Positions 53,593-62,179 of a DNA stretch of 64,000 nt are shown here, in pieces. The notes beneath the pieces were generated by a model. The model saw only the letters and a program-made list of their open reading frames with translations, was not told where the DNA came from and did no database searches. The translations under genes were made by a program, and so were the position numbers. Position 1 is the first letter of the stretch. The number at the start of each line of letters is the position of its first letter. Source of the stretch: an uncultured Gemmiger sp. (GTDB lineage: Bacteria; Bacillota; Clostridia; Oscillospirales; Ruminococcaceae); contig CALXHN010000001.1 of NCBI GenBank assembly GCA_944388105.1, forward strand, positions 1 through 64,000. The letters run 5' to 3'.

Positions 53593-55320
53593 ATGACAAA
53601 TCAACTTGAAAAATCTTCTGCTTTTCGTCGGCTGCTCCCTGCTTTGCTGGGGGCGGCGGCCGGCGTGGCGGTGTTCCTGTGGGTGTATGGTACCGCCCCC
53701 CTGCATGTGAGCTGGGACAACTGGATCCTGCGCGGATACGATGAACTGGATGTCCAGCAGCATTATGCGGGATGGCTGCTGTTCCGCAATTCCCATTGGA
53801 CCTTTCCGCTGGGGATGGCTGACACCGTGGCCATGCCGGACGGTACTGCCATCTCCTACACCGACAGCCTTCCCTGGGTCAGTATCTGTCTCAAACTGCT
53901 GCGGGGGTTCCTGCCTGCCACTTTCCAGTGGTTCGGGCTGTATGTGCTGGGGTGTTTTGCGCTGCAGGGGGCGGCGGGCGGTCTTCTGTGCGCCCGCGGC
54001 CTGACCGGCAGGGGAGAGGCGGCGGTCACCGGGCTGCTGGGAGGCGGCCTGTTTGCCTGCCTGCCTACTCTGTGGGAGCGTTCCTTCCGCCATACGGCGT
54101 TGGCGTCCCAGTGGCTGTTCCTGTTTGCACTGTATGTGTATCTGGAAAGCAGGGATGCCCTGCGCCGCACCGGCCATGCTCCCAAACGGCGGTGGTGGCT
54201 TGTGGTGCTGGCCTTTGCCGCCGTGGGGATCCACCCCTATTTCCTGCCGCCGGTCATGGTCTGTGCACTTCTCTGGTGCGTGGACCGGGTGCGGCTGGGC
54301 GGTGGCCGGGTCGGCGCCGTGACGGACTTTGCGGCTGCTCTGGCGGCCGCCCTGGCGGGCGGTGTGCTCTGCGGGGCCATCGGAACCGAAAGCTCCTTGA
54401 GCCGGAACGGCTACGGGGAGTTTTCCATGAACCTGAACGCCCTCATCAACCCCTACTCCCGGGGACAGTATACCTGGTCCCGGCTGCTGCCGGTATTGCC
54501 CCAGCAGACCAATCAGTATGACGGGTTCAATTATCTGGGGCTGGGTGTGCTGGCTCTGTTGGCCTTGGCCCTGGTTCTGTCCGTCGCCGCTGCCTTCCGC
54601 CTTCCCCAGGAGGTCAAAACCTGGTGGAAGCGCAACTGGCCAGCGGCGGTGGGCTGCGGACTTCTGACCCTGTTTGCGGTAAGCAACCGGATCAGCTGGG
54701 GAAATAACGGTTTCACCATTCCTCTGCCCGGATGGCTGCTGGATCTGTGCGGCATTTTCCGGGCCAGCGGCCGGATGTTTTATCTGCCCGCCGCCTGCCT
54801 GGTGGTGTGGGGCGTATATACCCTGCGGGCAGCCTGCCGCCGCCTGTCCGGATCGACGGTTTTCCCTGCTTTGCTGCTGGCGGTATTGCTGGCCGTGCAG
54901 GTGTGGGATCTGTCTGCTGTGGCCGCTGAAAAGCACAACTACTTTACAGATGCTTCGGCACAGCCCACGGAAAACGTTGCCTGCCATCCCATGACGGCGG
55001 GCATCGGTACCGGCCGCAGTGCGCTGCTGGCGGCTGGGGAAGTGCGGGAAGACCGTCTGCGGCTGCTGGCCATCCTGGCCGGCAAGGAAGGTTTGCCCAC
55101 CAACCTGGATATCGCGGTGTCCGGCGCTCATGAGGCGGCTGCTCAGAGCCGTGCCGATACCGCGGCCCTGCTGCTCAGCGGCCGGTACGACCCCACTGCG
55201 GTCTACGTCACCACCGATGAGTCGGTGTGGAACCAGTGGCAGCAGATTTTTGCCAACGATTCCAAGCCGACCTTCTTTGTGGCGGATTCCTGCTACTTCA
55301 TGCTCTGTCTGGAGCCGTGA
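53593..55320 (+). CDS. DUF6311-like membrane protein (GT-C fold)
   Basis: A 575-residue protein with about 11-12 helices and a soluble C-terminal region (about 450-575). The loop after helix 1 carries YDELDVQQHYAGWLLFRN, WTFPLGMADTVAMPDG and ISYTDSLPW, a pattern I associate with DUF6311 proteins. These look like GT-C glycosyltransferases that use polyprenyl-linked sugars, but no function is established. No clear ribosome site precedes the ATG, which lies 5 bases after the rel stop, so translation is probably coupled to rel. Its placement between rel and dtd breaks a pair usually adjacent in Firmicutes. Confidence 0.72.
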   Translation: MTNQLEKSSAFRRLLPALLGAAAGVAVFLWVYGTAPLHVSWDNWILRGYDELDVQQHYAGWLLFRNSHWTFPLGMADTVAMPDGTAISYTDSLPWVSICLKLLRGFLPATFQWFGLYVLGCFALQGAAGGLLCARGLTGRGEAAVTGLLGGGLFACLPTLWERSFRHTALASQWLFLFALYVYLESRDALRRTGHAPKRRWWLVVLAFAAVGIHPYFLPPVMVCALLWCVDRVRLGGGRVGAVTDFAAALAAALAGGVLCGAIGTESSLSRNGYGEFSMNLNALINPYSRGQYTWSRLLPVLPQQTNQYDGFNYLGLGVLALLALALVLSVAAAFRLPQEVKTWWKRNWPAAVGCGLLTLFAVSNRISWGNNGFTIPLPGWLLDLCGIFRASGRMFYLPAACLVVWGVYTLRAACRRLSGSTVFPALLLAVLLAVQVWDLSAVAAEKHNYFTDASAQPTENVACHPMTAGIGTGRSALLAAGEVREDRLRLLAILAGKEGLPTNLDIAVSGAHEAAAQSRADTAALLLSGRYDPTAVYVTTDESVWNQWQQIFANDSKPTFFVADSCYFMLCLEP

Positions 55321-55347
55321 TTGTCAATTGAAAAGGAGAACATCTTC

Positions 55348-55803
55348 ATGCGCGCCGTGATTCAACGTGTATCCGGGGCATCGGTGGTCGTCAACGGCGG
55401 CGAGCCCCGCACCATCGGTCCCGGTCTGGTCATTCTGCTGGGTGTCTGCGATGGTGAGGACGCAGCCATCGTTCCCAAACTGGCCGCCAAATGCGCCAAC
55501 CTGCGTATTTTTACCGACGACCAGGGCAAGCTCAACCGCAGTGCGGTGGAGCTGGGTCTGTCCGCCCTGGTGGTGTCCAATTTCACCCTGTACGGCGATA
55601 CCTCCCGCGGCAACCGCCCCAGTTTTATCCGGGCCGCCAAGGGTGAAGCCGCCGAAAATCTGTACAAAGCTTTTCTTGCCGAACTGGGCAAACAGCCTTT
55701 GAAGGAACTGCAGCATGGCGAGTTCGGCGCCGACATGCAGGTATCCCTGACCAATGATGGCCCTGTGACCATCATGATCGATACCGACGAATGGAAAAAG
55801 TGA
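55348..55803 (+). CDS. dtd: D-aminoacyl-tRNA deacylase
   Basis: A 151-residue homodimeric enzyme that frees tRNA from mischarged D-amino acids and glycine. The chirality-checking motifs are present: VSNFTLYGDTSRGNRPSF (family SQFTL) and the Gly-cisPro motif GPVT near the C-terminus. MRAVIQRVSGASV is the normal N-terminus. AAAAGGAG lies nine bases before the ATG at 55348. rel-dtd association is common; here a DUF6311-like gene lies between. Confidence 0.95.
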   Translation: MRAVIQRVSGASVVVNGGEPRTIGPGLVILLGVCDGEDAAIVPKLAAKCANLRIFTDDQGKLNRSAVELGLSALVVSNFTLYGDTSRGNRPSFIRAAKGEAAENLYKAFLAELGKQPLKELQHGEFGADMQVSLTNDGPVTIMIDTDEWKK

Positions 55804-55811
55804 GGTACTCC

Positions 55812-56417
55812 ATGAAACTTCTGCATATTTCCGGCCCTTGGCCGCTGTGCACCAACACCTTTCTGATCATCACCGAATCCGGTCATGGTATTGCCATCGA
55901 CCCGGCCGCCGATGCAGCGCGGTATCTGGATCCGCTGAAGGAAGCCGGTGCCACCCTGACCCATATCTTCCTGACTCACGGCCACTATGACCATGTGGGG
56001 ACCGTGGCCGCCCTGAAGGAACAGACCGGTGCCAGAGTGATGATGGACCCGGCCGATGCCCAGGGCAGCCAGATGTTCCCGCTGACCCCGGATATCATCG
56101 ACGAACCCTGGCCTGAAAGCGGCACCGTCACAGTGGATGAACTGACCTTCCAGCTGTGGCATACCCCGGGCCACAGCCCGGGCAGTGTCTGTCTGGCCTG
56201 CGGCGGATGCCTGTTCAGCGGCGACACTCTGTTTGCCTCTTCCTGCGGCCGTGTAGATCTTCCCGGCGGCAGCCCGGAACAGATGCGCCGCAGCCTTTCG
56301 CTGGTGGCCAATCTGCCCCTGCCGGACGAGACAAAGGTCCTGCCCGGGCATGAAAGCTTCTCCACTCTGGGCCAGGAACGCCGCAGCAATCCCTATCTGC
56401 TGGGCGAATGGTATTGA
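55812..56417 (+). CDS. MBL-fold metallohydrolase, glyoxalase II-like
   Basis: A 201-residue hydrolase with the complete binuclear metal site: His56, His58, Asp60 and His61 in THGHYDH, His121 in TPGHSPGS, Asp138 in FSGDTLF and His180 in LPGHE. It belongs to the YcbL/GloB-like group acting on thioesters; the exact substrate is not known. GAGG precedes the ATG at 55812, and the gene follows dtd by 8 bases. Its end overlaps no coding sequence once the next start is placed at 56435. In Firmicutes this gene commonly sits between dtd and hemZ. Confidence 0.9.
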   Translation: MKLLHISGPWPLCTNTFLIITESGHGIAIDPAADAARYLDPLKEAGATLTHIFLTHGHYDHVGTVAALKEQTGARVMMDPADAQGSQMFPLTPDIIDEPWPESGTVTVDELTFQLWHTPGHSPGSVCLACGGCLFSGDTLFASSCGRVDLPGGSPEQMRRSLSLVANLPLPDETKVLPGHESFSTLGQERRSNPYLLGEWY

Positions 56418-56434
56418 TGCAGGAGGTCCTCCCC

Positions 56435-57928
56435 ATGCAAATTGTTTTGCGCGGCCCGTCGGCCGGTTACGAGGCCGAACATGTGGCCCGTATGTTTTTC
56501 CCGGATGGGGTACTGGCCGGTGCCGACTGCGCCCTGGATGACCCCAGTCTGGATCTGATTGCTGCTGTGGACCATGCAGTGGCCCAGATCGTTTATCTGC
56601 GCCAGAACGGGGATCTGTACTGGAAGATCGCCACGGTGGACCGGGACATGCCTCCCAAACAGCGGGAATATGCCCTGTGCCGGTTGCTGTACACCCTTGC
56701 CTGCGAGCACACCGGTATCCGTCCGCCCTGGGGGATGATGACCGGGGTTCGCCCGGTGCGCATCATCCATGATATGCGGGATGCCGGCGCCACTGAGGAA
56801 CAGATCAGACAGCGCTTTCTGGAGGAATACGACTGCACCCCCAAGCGTTATGAGATGGCTCTGTCCATTGCAGACCTGCAGCGCCCGGTGCTGGAAGGCT
56901 CCGCGCCTATGGACTGCAGTGTGTATGCGGGCATTCCGTTCTGCCCCACCCGGTGCAGCTACTGCAGCTTTGTCTCCCGCACGGTGGGGGACAAGTCCAC
57001 CCGGGCCCTGGTGGAACCCTATGTGGATTGTCTTTGCCGGGAACTCACCGCCACCCGTCGGGTGGTGGATGAATGCGGCCTGCGGGTTCGTACTCTGTAC
57101 ATCGGCGGCGGCACGCCCACCAGCTTGACGGCGCCCCAGCTGCGCAAGCTCATGGCACAGATGGCCGAAAGCTTCCCTTTGTCCCAATTGGAGGAGTACA
57201 CGGTGGAGGCCGGACGCCCCGACTGTACCGATGAGGAGAAGCTGCGCATCCTGAAGGAATACGGGGCCACCCGCATCTCCATCAACCCGCAGACCTTCTC
57301 GGATGAGGTGCTGCGCAACATCGGCCGGCAGCACACCGCCCAGGATATCCTGGACTGTTACCGCACCGCCCGGGCCGTGGGGCACGACAACATCAATATG
57401 GACCTGATTGCCGGCCTGCCCGGAGACACGGTGGAAGGCTTCCGCCGCAGCCTGGAAACGGCCATCTCTCTGGACCCGGAGAACATCACCGTACACACCC
57501 TGACCCTGAAACGGGCATCCAACCTGGTGGTGGAACACCGGGCTGCCGCATATGCTGATGTGGCGGCCATGCTGCAGAGCTGCGACCTGCTGTATCAGGC
57601 CGGCTACCGCCCGTACTATCTCTATCGTCAGAAAGGTACCCTGCAGAATCTGGAAAACATCGGATGGAGCAAACCGGGCCGGGAATGCCTGTATAACATT
57701 TATATCATGGAGGAGGTCCACACCATCCTGTCTGCCGGTGCGGGCGGCTCCACCAAGCTGGTCATGCCGGGGCAGCGCCGCGGCAAGATCGAGCGCATCT
57801 TCAATTTCAAATACCCGACGGAATACATTGATCGCTTCGACACGGTCCTGGACCGGAAGAAGGGAGTGAAACGCTTCTATGACGCTTGTCTCCAAACAAA
57901 CACCACCCAAACGCCTGGTGGGGTGTGA
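56435..57928 (+). CDS. hemZ: HemZ-like radical SAM coproporphyrinogen dehydrogenase
   Basis: A 497-residue radical SAM protein. The SAM cluster motif CPTRCSYCSF has cysteines at 170, 174 and 177, following an N-terminal domain of about 160 residues that distinguishes HemZ from HemN/HemW. Other landmarks are TLYIGGGTPTSL, EYTVEAGRPDC and NPQTFSDEVLRNIGR. HemZ-type proteins are annotated as oxygen-independent coproporphyrinogen III oxidases, but a different role in anaerobes lacking haem synthesis is possible. GCAGGAGG lies 8 bases before the ATG at 56435. The 3' end overlaps the uridine-kinase-like gene by 50 bases. Confidence 0.87.
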   Translation: MQIVLRGPSAGYEAEHVARMFFPDGVLAGADCALDDPSLDLIAAVDHAVAQIVYLRQNGDLYWKIATVDRDMPPKQREYALCRLLYTLACEHTGIRPPWGMMTGVRPVRIIHDMRDAGATEEQIRQRFLEEYDCTPKRYEMALSIADLQRPVLEGSAPMDCSVYAGIPFCPTRCSYCSFVSRTVGDKSTRALVEPYVDCLCRELTATRRVVDECGLRVRTLYIGGGTPTSLTAPQLRKLMAQMAESFPLSQLEEYTVEAGRPDCTDEEKLRILKEYGATRISINPQTFSDEVLRNIGRQHTAQDILDCYRTARAVGHDNINMDLIAGLPGDTVEGFRRSLETAISLDPENITVHTLTLKRASNLVVEHRAAAYADVAAMLQSCDLLYQAGYRPYYLYRQKGTLQNLENIGWSKPGRECLYNIYIMEEVHTILSAGAGGSTKLVMPGQRRGKIERIFNFKYPTEYIDRFDTVLDRKKGVKRFYDACLQTNTTQTPGGV

Positions 57929-58808
57929 GCTCATCAATCTGGCCGGTGCCGATCAGGCACGCTTTGTGCAGGTGTGCGAGCAGCGCTATCACGACCGTCT
58001 GGACGCCGCTGCCCATGCGGCACTGAACAGCGGTGCACAGATCATCATGCTCACGGGTCCTTCTGCCGCCGGCAAAACCACCACCGCCCGCAAACTGTCC
58101 CAGCGCATTGCCGCGTCGGGACGCCGCAGTGCGGTCATCAGTCTGGATGATTTCTTTGTGGGAGAAGGCCGCTATCCCAAGCAGGCGGACGGCAGCGATG
58201 ATTATGAGTGCGTGGAAGCGCTGGACCTTCCGGTCCTGCGCCGCTGCCTGCGGGATCTGGCCGATACTGGTGTCTGTGATACCCCGATTTTTGATTTCCT
58301 GACCCAGAAGCCCACCGGCACTACCTGCCACATTGACGGCCGGGGCGGCGTGGTGGTGATTGAGGGATTGCATGCCTTCAATCCGGCGCTGGGTGTGGAC
58401 AGTCTGCCCAAGGGAGCGGCCATCCATATCTATGCCGGCCTGCGGGAAGAGTACGCTGCACCGGATGGGTCCCGGGTCCTGGCCACCCGGGATATCCGTC
58501 TGGCCCGCCGCCTGACACGGGACTTTTTGTTTCGCGGACATGATGCGGATTTTACCCTGCGGCTGTGGCCCCACGTCTGCCGGTCGGAGGACCGCTATAT
58601 CAAAGCGTTCAAGAGTCGGGCGGATCTGGTTCTGGATACTTCTTTCAGCTATGAAGTCTGCCTGTGGGGGCATTATACCCGTGAGATGACAGCGGTGGAA
58701 TATGCAGGCCGCCTGCAGGAGCTGTGCCGCCGCTTTGCCGCATTCGATTCCCTGCCCGGTACGGCAGTCCCGGCGGACAGTATGCTGCGTGAGTTTATTG
58801 GACAGTAA
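57879..58808 (+). CDS. uridine kinase/phosphoribulokinase-family nucleoside kinase-like protein
   Basis: A 309-residue P-loop protein. Walker A is GPSAAGKTT (60-68), then VISLDDFFVGEGRYP (substrate aspartates of uridine kinases), DLPVLRRCLRDL and VVVIEGLHAFNP. The N-terminal 50 residues and the C-terminal extension make it longer than Udk (about 210), matching the threonyl-tRNA-synthetase-like/uridine kinase group of Firmicutes. Natural substrate uncertain. It starts 50 bases inside hemZ, so it is translated from the same message. It closes the run that begins with ispDF. Confidence 0.82.
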   Translation: MTLVSKQTPPKRLVGCELINLAGADQARFVQVCEQRYHDRLDAAAHAALNSGAQIIMLTGPSAAGKTTTARKLSQRIAASGRRSAVISLDDFFVGEGRYPKQADGSDDYECVEALDLPVLRRCLRDLADTGVCDTPIFDFLTQKPTGTTCHIDGRGGVVVIEGLHAFNPALGVDSLPKGAAIHIYAGLREEYAAPDGSRVLATRDIRLARRLTRDFLFRGHDADFTLRLWPHVCRSEDRYIKAFKSRADLVLDTSFSYEVCLWGHYTREMTAVEYAGRLQELCRRFAAFDSLPGTAVPADSMLREFIGQ

Positions 58809-58872
58809 ACAGTAGAGTGTGCTGATACTGGCAAATATTAACGAAAACGTAACATTTTCGCCGGTTTTCAGA

Positions 58873-58901
58873 TTGCAAAGCGCGGCGCAATCGGCTATAA
58901 T
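58873..58901 (+). promoter_or_regulatory. promoter of the zinc-ribbon protein gene
   Basis: -35 TTGCAA (58873-58878), 17-bp spacer, -10 TATAAT (58896-58901). Confidence 0.78.
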
Positions 58902-58969
58902 GCAGATAGCAACGGGTCGTGCAGGGCATGGCCCGCCCCAGTATCATACGAATGTGAGGTGCGTTTCCC

Positions 58970-59449
58970 ATGACGTTTGAACTCGATTTTGACAAGATCA
59001 AAGAACAGAGCATGCAGTTTGTTGATATCGCCAAAAAGACCGCGCTGGACCTGGCCGATAAGGGCAAAAACCAGCTGGACCTGATCAATCAGCAGACCCA
59101 GCTTTCCAAGGCCCAGCGTCAGCTCGGCGCTCTGGTGTATACCCTGCATAAGTCCGGCGAGGAAAACCAGCCCTTGGTGGATAAGTATATTGAGCATATC
59201 GCTTCCATCGAAGCAGCCATTGAGGAGATCAAAGGCCGCATGACCGCCGATGAGGCTGCTCAGGCAGAGGAAGCTGCGGCCCAGGCCACCGATATGGCCG
59301 ATACCGCCGAGGCTGCCGACGAAGCCGGCGAATCCTATGAGGATGAGGAAGAGGAGACCCAGAGCCACCTCACCAAGGTTTGCCCCGTCTGCAACGCCAA
59401 GGTGGATGTGGATGCGCTGTTCTGCAACCATTGCGGTGCACAGCTGTAA
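58970..59449 (+). CDS. coiled-coil protein with C-terminal zinc ribbon
   Basis: A 159-residue acidic protein. The first 95 residues are helical and probably coiled-coil (DKIKEQSMQFVDIAKKTALDLADKGKNQLDL and onward), followed by an Ala/Glu/Asp-rich linker (about 93-130) and a four-cysteine zinc ribbon, CPVCNAKVDVDALFCNHCG, at 137-155. No enzyme motif and no membrane helix. Such proteins are common in Clostridia and usually unnamed. It has its own promoter, and TGAGGTG precedes the ATG. Function unknown. Confidence 0.8.
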   Translation: MTFELDFDKIKEQSMQFVDIAKKTALDLADKGKNQLDLINQQTQLSKAQRQLGALVYTLHKSGEENQPLVDKYIEHIASIEAAIEEIKGRMTADEAAQAEEAAAQATDMADTAEAADEAGESYEDEEEETQSHLTKVCPVCNAKVDVDALFCNHCGAQL

Positions 59450-59456
59450 AATTTGC

Positions 59457-59484
59457 TTGACGAATTCAAATTCTGTTGTACAAT
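59457..59484 (+). promoter_or_regulatory. mazG promoter
   Basis: -35 TTGACG (59457-59462), 16-bp spacer, -10 TACAAT (59479-59484). Confidence 0.72.
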
Positions 59485-59520
59485 AGAAATCCGGCGCTTT
59501 TCGCCGCCTCAGGAAAGAAC

Positions 59521-60207
59521 ATGATCGAATATCCGAAAAAATCCCCATATACGGCCGATGATCTGGTGGCCATCATTGCCATTCTCCGTGATCCCGAAAA
59601 CGGCTGTCCGTGGGACCGGGTACAGACCCATGAATCCATCCGGATGAACTTTCTGGAAGAAGCCTACGAGGCGGTGGATGCCATCGACCTGCAGGACCCC
59701 GAACTTCTGTGTGAAGAACTGGGTGATGTGCTGATGCAGGTGGTGTTTCATGCCCGCATGGAGGAAGAACAGGGCCATGGTGGCTGGACACAGATTTGTG
59801 ACGGTGTATGCCGGAAACTGATCTGGCGCCATCCGCATATTTTTGGCCCGCAAACCGGCTCCGAAGGCATAAACGACTGGGATACGCTCAAGAATATGGA
59901 AAAGGGCCGGACCACCCTGGCAGCGGATCTGGCCAGTGTGCCCCGTGCGCTGCCTGCATTGATGCGTGCCGCCAAATTGCAGAAACGTGCTGCCAAGCAT
60001 GGCGCAAAGATGCCGGTCCCTGAACCTGAAGCTTTGGCCCGTCTTGCGCAGACCGCTGCGCAGGAAGGCCCGGATGCCGAGCAGGCTGTGGGACAGCTGC
60101 TGTTTGAGGCAGTGGCTCTGGCCCGGGCAGCCGGGATCGATCCGGAGCAGGCCTTGTCCCGGTACAACGATTCGTTTGAGCAAAACACCCCGAACCAAAC
60201 CGTCTAA
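59521..60207 (+). CDS. mazG: nucleoside triphosphate pyrophosphohydrolase MazG
   Basis: A 228-residue hydrolase cleaving NTPs to NMP and pyrophosphate. The first MazG domain has CPWDRVQTHESIRMNFLEEAYE and ELLCEELGDVLMQVVFHA, giving the EExxE and ExxD metal sites. The second domain (about 130-228; LPALMRAAKLQKRAAKHG) is reduced compared with Escherichia coli MazG and lacks a full second metal set. Bacillus YabN is a larger fusion with an N-terminal methylase domain that is absent here. AGGAAAG lies before the ATG. It begins the yabN-to-yabR conserved block. Confidence 0.93.
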   Translation: MIEYPKKSPYTADDLVAIIAILRDPENGCPWDRVQTHESIRMNFLEEAYEAVDAIDLQDPELLCEELGDVLMQVVFHARMEEEQGHGGWTQICDGVCRKLIWRHPHIFGPQTGSEGINDWDTLKNMEKGRTTLAADLASVPRALPALMRAAKLQKRAAKHGAKMPVPEPEALARLAQTAAQEGPDAEQAVGQLLFEAVALARAAGIDPEQALSRYNDSFEQNTPNQTV

Positions 60208-60270
60208 AGGCGGAACTGTGACTATTCGAGGACCCGCTTTTGGCATATAAATCACTTGGAGGTATAAACA

Positions 60271-60543
60271 ATGACCAAAGTTGAACTGATCGCCGCCGTC
60301 GCTACCAATGCCGGCCTGACCAAGAAGGACGCCGAGAAGGCTGTCAGCGCCACGCTGGATGTGATCACCGATGCTCTGAAGAATGGCGAGAAAGTGTCGC
60401 TGGTCGGCTTCGGCACCTTTGAAGTGCGCGAGCGCAAGGAACGCCAGGGCCGTAACCCCCAGACCCGTGAGCCCATGACCATCCCCGCTTCCAAACTGCC
60501 CGCTTTCAGCGCCGGCAAGGCCCTGAAGGACGCCGTCAAGTAA
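60271..60543 (+). CDS. hup: HU family DNA-binding protein
   Basis: A 90-residue histone-like protein that bends DNA nonspecifically. [49 protein letters not shown] with the DNA-gripping beta-arm, and the [20 protein letters not shown] tail are standard. CTTGGAGG lies 8 bases before the ATG. It sits between mazG and rqcP, with a terminator after it. A weak -10 (TATAAA near 60246) may give it extra transcription. Confidence 0.96.
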   Translation: MTKVELIAAVATNAGLTKKDAEKAVSATLDVITDALKNGEKVSLVGFGTFEVRERKERQGRNPQTREPMTIPASKLPAFSAGKALKDAVK

Positions 60544-60561
60544 TCAAGCGCTTCAGCGCAT

Positions 60562-60602
60562 CGCCTGCCGCCGGCCTGTCTGGCCCGGCAGGCGTCTTTT
60601 TT
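60562..60602 (+). terminator. hup terminator
   Basis: CGCCTGCCG pairs with CGGCAGGCG, with inner GGCC/GGCCC pairing, and is followed by TCTTTTTT. Genes downstream must rely on read-through or weak promoters. Confidence 0.82.
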
Positions 60603-60630
60603 ATCATTTCTGCGGAAAGGAACCCCACCC

Positions 60631-60876
60631 ATGCGTTTGGATAAATATCTCAAAGTCAGTCGCCTGATCAAGCGCCGCACTCTGGCCAACGAAGTGGCTG
60701 ATGCCGGCCGTATCCTGGTGGGCGGCAAGCCTGCCAAGGCCAGTTACGCGGTCAAGGTGGGCGATGTGATCGAAATCACCTTCGGCAACCGCCCGGTCAA
60801 GGTGCGTGTGCTTTCGGTGGACGAACCCAAGGGCAAGGACGTTGCCCGTGAACTGTACGAAGTGCTGGAAGGCTGA
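60631..60876 (+). CDS. rqcP: S4-domain ribosome quality control protein RqcP (YabO)
   Basis: An 81-residue S4-fold RNA-binding protein. MRLDKYLKVSRLIKRRTLANEVADAGRILVGGKPAKASYAVKxGD is the S4 core. In Bacillus RqcP acts with RqcH on stalled 50S subunits, stabilising the tRNA that carries alanine tails. GAAAGGAA precedes the ATG. It lies in the mazG-hup-yabO-yabP-yabQ-divIC order typical of Firmicutes. Confidence 0.93.
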   Translation: MRLDKYLKVSRLIKRRTLANEVADAGRILVGGKPAKASYAVKVGDVIEITFGNRPVKVRVLSVDEPKGKDVARELYEVLEG

Positions 60877-60965
60877 AAAAACTTTCCGGCCTGCCCCATA
60901 AAAGGGGCATAACCCGGCTCCCTGGTGCATATGTTTTACCATACCGCACCAAGGGGGCTTTTTCT

Positions 60966-61277
60966 ATGCCAGAACAAACCAGCCAGACCGCTATTCTGCC
61001 GGCGCCGGAAACCACGGCTTTCAAATCCCACACCCTCCAGCTGGAAGACCGCGCCCGCCTGACTGTCACCGGGGTGACCCGTATTGTCAGCTGTGATGAA
61101 AACGGAGCCCTGCTCAAAACGGCCCAAGGGGACCTGACCATCGGCGGACAGGGCATCCAGATCGGAGAACTTTCGGTGCGCACCGGGCAGGTGCACATTA
61201 CCGGAAAGATCGAATTCCTGCAGTATGCCGAAAACCGGGAAAGCAGCGGGGGATTGCTGGCCCGCCTTCTGCGCTGA
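60966..61277 (+). CDS. yabP: sporulation protein YabP
   Basis: A 103-residue protein of the YabP/YqfC family. HTLQLEDRARLTVTGVTRIVSCDENGALLKTAQGDLTIGGQGIQIGELSVRTGQVHITGKIEFLQY is the conserved beta-rich domain. In Bacillus it is a mother-cell (sigma-E) protein needed for a proper spore coat or cortex. AAGGGGG lies 8 bases before the ATG, and a stem (TGGTGC with GCACCA, inner TATG/CATA) directly precedes it. It overlaps yabQ by one base (TGATG). Together with spoIVB and spo0A this supports a sporulation programme. Confidence 0.88.
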   Translation: MPEQTSQTAILPAPETTAFKSHTLQLEDRARLTVTGVTRIVSCDENGALLKTAQGDLTIGGQGIQIGELSVRTGQVHITGKIEFLQYAENRESSGGLLARLLR

Positions 61278-61762
61278 TGGCGGCGGCTCCGGCTCTCTGG
61301 GCTGTTGGGCGGGACGTGCTGTGGTGCCTGGGACTGGGGCTGCTTTTGGCCGCAGCACGGGATGTGGCCGGGATCCTTCTGGGCAACGGGCGCTTCTTGT
61401 GCTTTGTATGGGACGTGCTGGCCTTCGCCTGTGCGGCGGTCCTGCTGTGCGGGTTTGCGGCCTCAGCCTCGGCCGGCGGTGGAACACGCTGGTATATGGC
61501 TGTTGGCCTGGGGGCAGGCGCATTGGCATGGCACGGAGCTGTTTCCGGGACCCTGCACGCGCTGGCAAACCGTCTGGGACGGGCTGTCCTGACTGCGGCC
61601 CAACGTGTGCAGGACGCAGCCGCGGCACCTTTTGTGCATCTTCGGCGGCTGTATGTGACAAAAAAACAGACAAAAATCGCCCTGAAAGCGAAAAAAAGCA
61701 CACAAAAAGTAACAAAGCGGAAAAAACAGTTGCAAAAACAGAGGAAAATATTATATAATTGA
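61277..61762 (+). CDS. yabQ: sporulation membrane protein YabQ
   Basis: A 161-residue protein with about four helices (from about 8 to 95) and a very basic C-terminal tail, in which lysines dominate the last 35 residues (KKQTKIALKAKKSTQKVTKR). In Bacillus YabQ is required for spore cortex formation. Sequence similarity is weak by eye, so the call rests on position between yabP and divIC, helix layout and length. It begins at the yabP stop (TGATG). The divIC promoter lies within its last codons. Confidence 0.78.
   Translation: MAAAPALWAVGRDVLWCLGLGLLLAAARDVAGILLGNGRFLCFVWDVLAFACAAVLLCGFAASASAGGGTRWYMAVGLGAGALAWHGAVSGTLHALANRLGRAVLTAAQRVQDAAAAPFVHLRRLYVTKKQTKIALKAKKSTQKVTKRKKQLQKQRKILYN
61730..61759 (+). 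promoter_or_regulatory. divIC promoter inside the end of yabQ
   Basis: -35 TTGCAA (61730-61735), 18-bp spacer, -10 TATAAT (61754-61759). It lets divIC and the S1 gene be expressed in growing cells independently of yabP-yabQ. Confidence 0.7.
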
Positions 61763-61811
61763 TTCTGCATAAATCTGCTATATCCGACATTGCAAAGGAG
61801 GCGGAGCAGAC

Positions 61812-62093
61812 ATGACCCGAAAAAACGGACTCTTGCGGCGTTTGCTCCCGCTGTTTATCCTGATCCTGTGTGCCTCGTTGGTTTACAGTCTGGTTCGCTG
61901 CCAGATCGCCATCAACGCAAAGCAGCAGGAACTGGTCGGCGTACAGGCGCAGCTGGACGTCCAGCTGGCCCAGAACGAGGAACTGCAGCGCACGCTGAAT
62001 GATGGGGAAGACGCCATCATTGAGCGCATCGCCCGCGATGAGGGTTACTCCAAGCCGAACGAGCGCATCTGGAGAGACATCAGCGGCAAATAA
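61812..62093 (+). CDS. divIC: septum formation initiator DivIC/FtsB
   Basis: A 93-residue bitopic division protein with a basic cytoplasmic start, one helix (about 11-29) and an extracytoplasmic coiled coil (about 35-65; QQELVGVQAQLDVQLAQNEELQRTL), ending in the family motif IERIARDEGYSKPNERIW. It joins FtsL and DivIB in the divisome. AAAGGAGG lies 11 bases before the ATG. Position after yabQ and before the S1 protein matches Bacillus. Confidence 0.92.
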   Translation: MTRKNGLLRRLLPLFILILCASLVYSLVRCQIAINAKQQELVGVQAQLDVQLAQNEELQRTLNDGEDAIIERIARDEGYSKPNERIWRDISGK

Positions 62094-62179
62094 TCCGAAC
62101 AGCAAAGGGCGTTGGCTCTTTTCTGAAATAAAAACAGGCGGGACCCCATGGGGTTCGCCGGAAAAAGGGGTATCATAGT

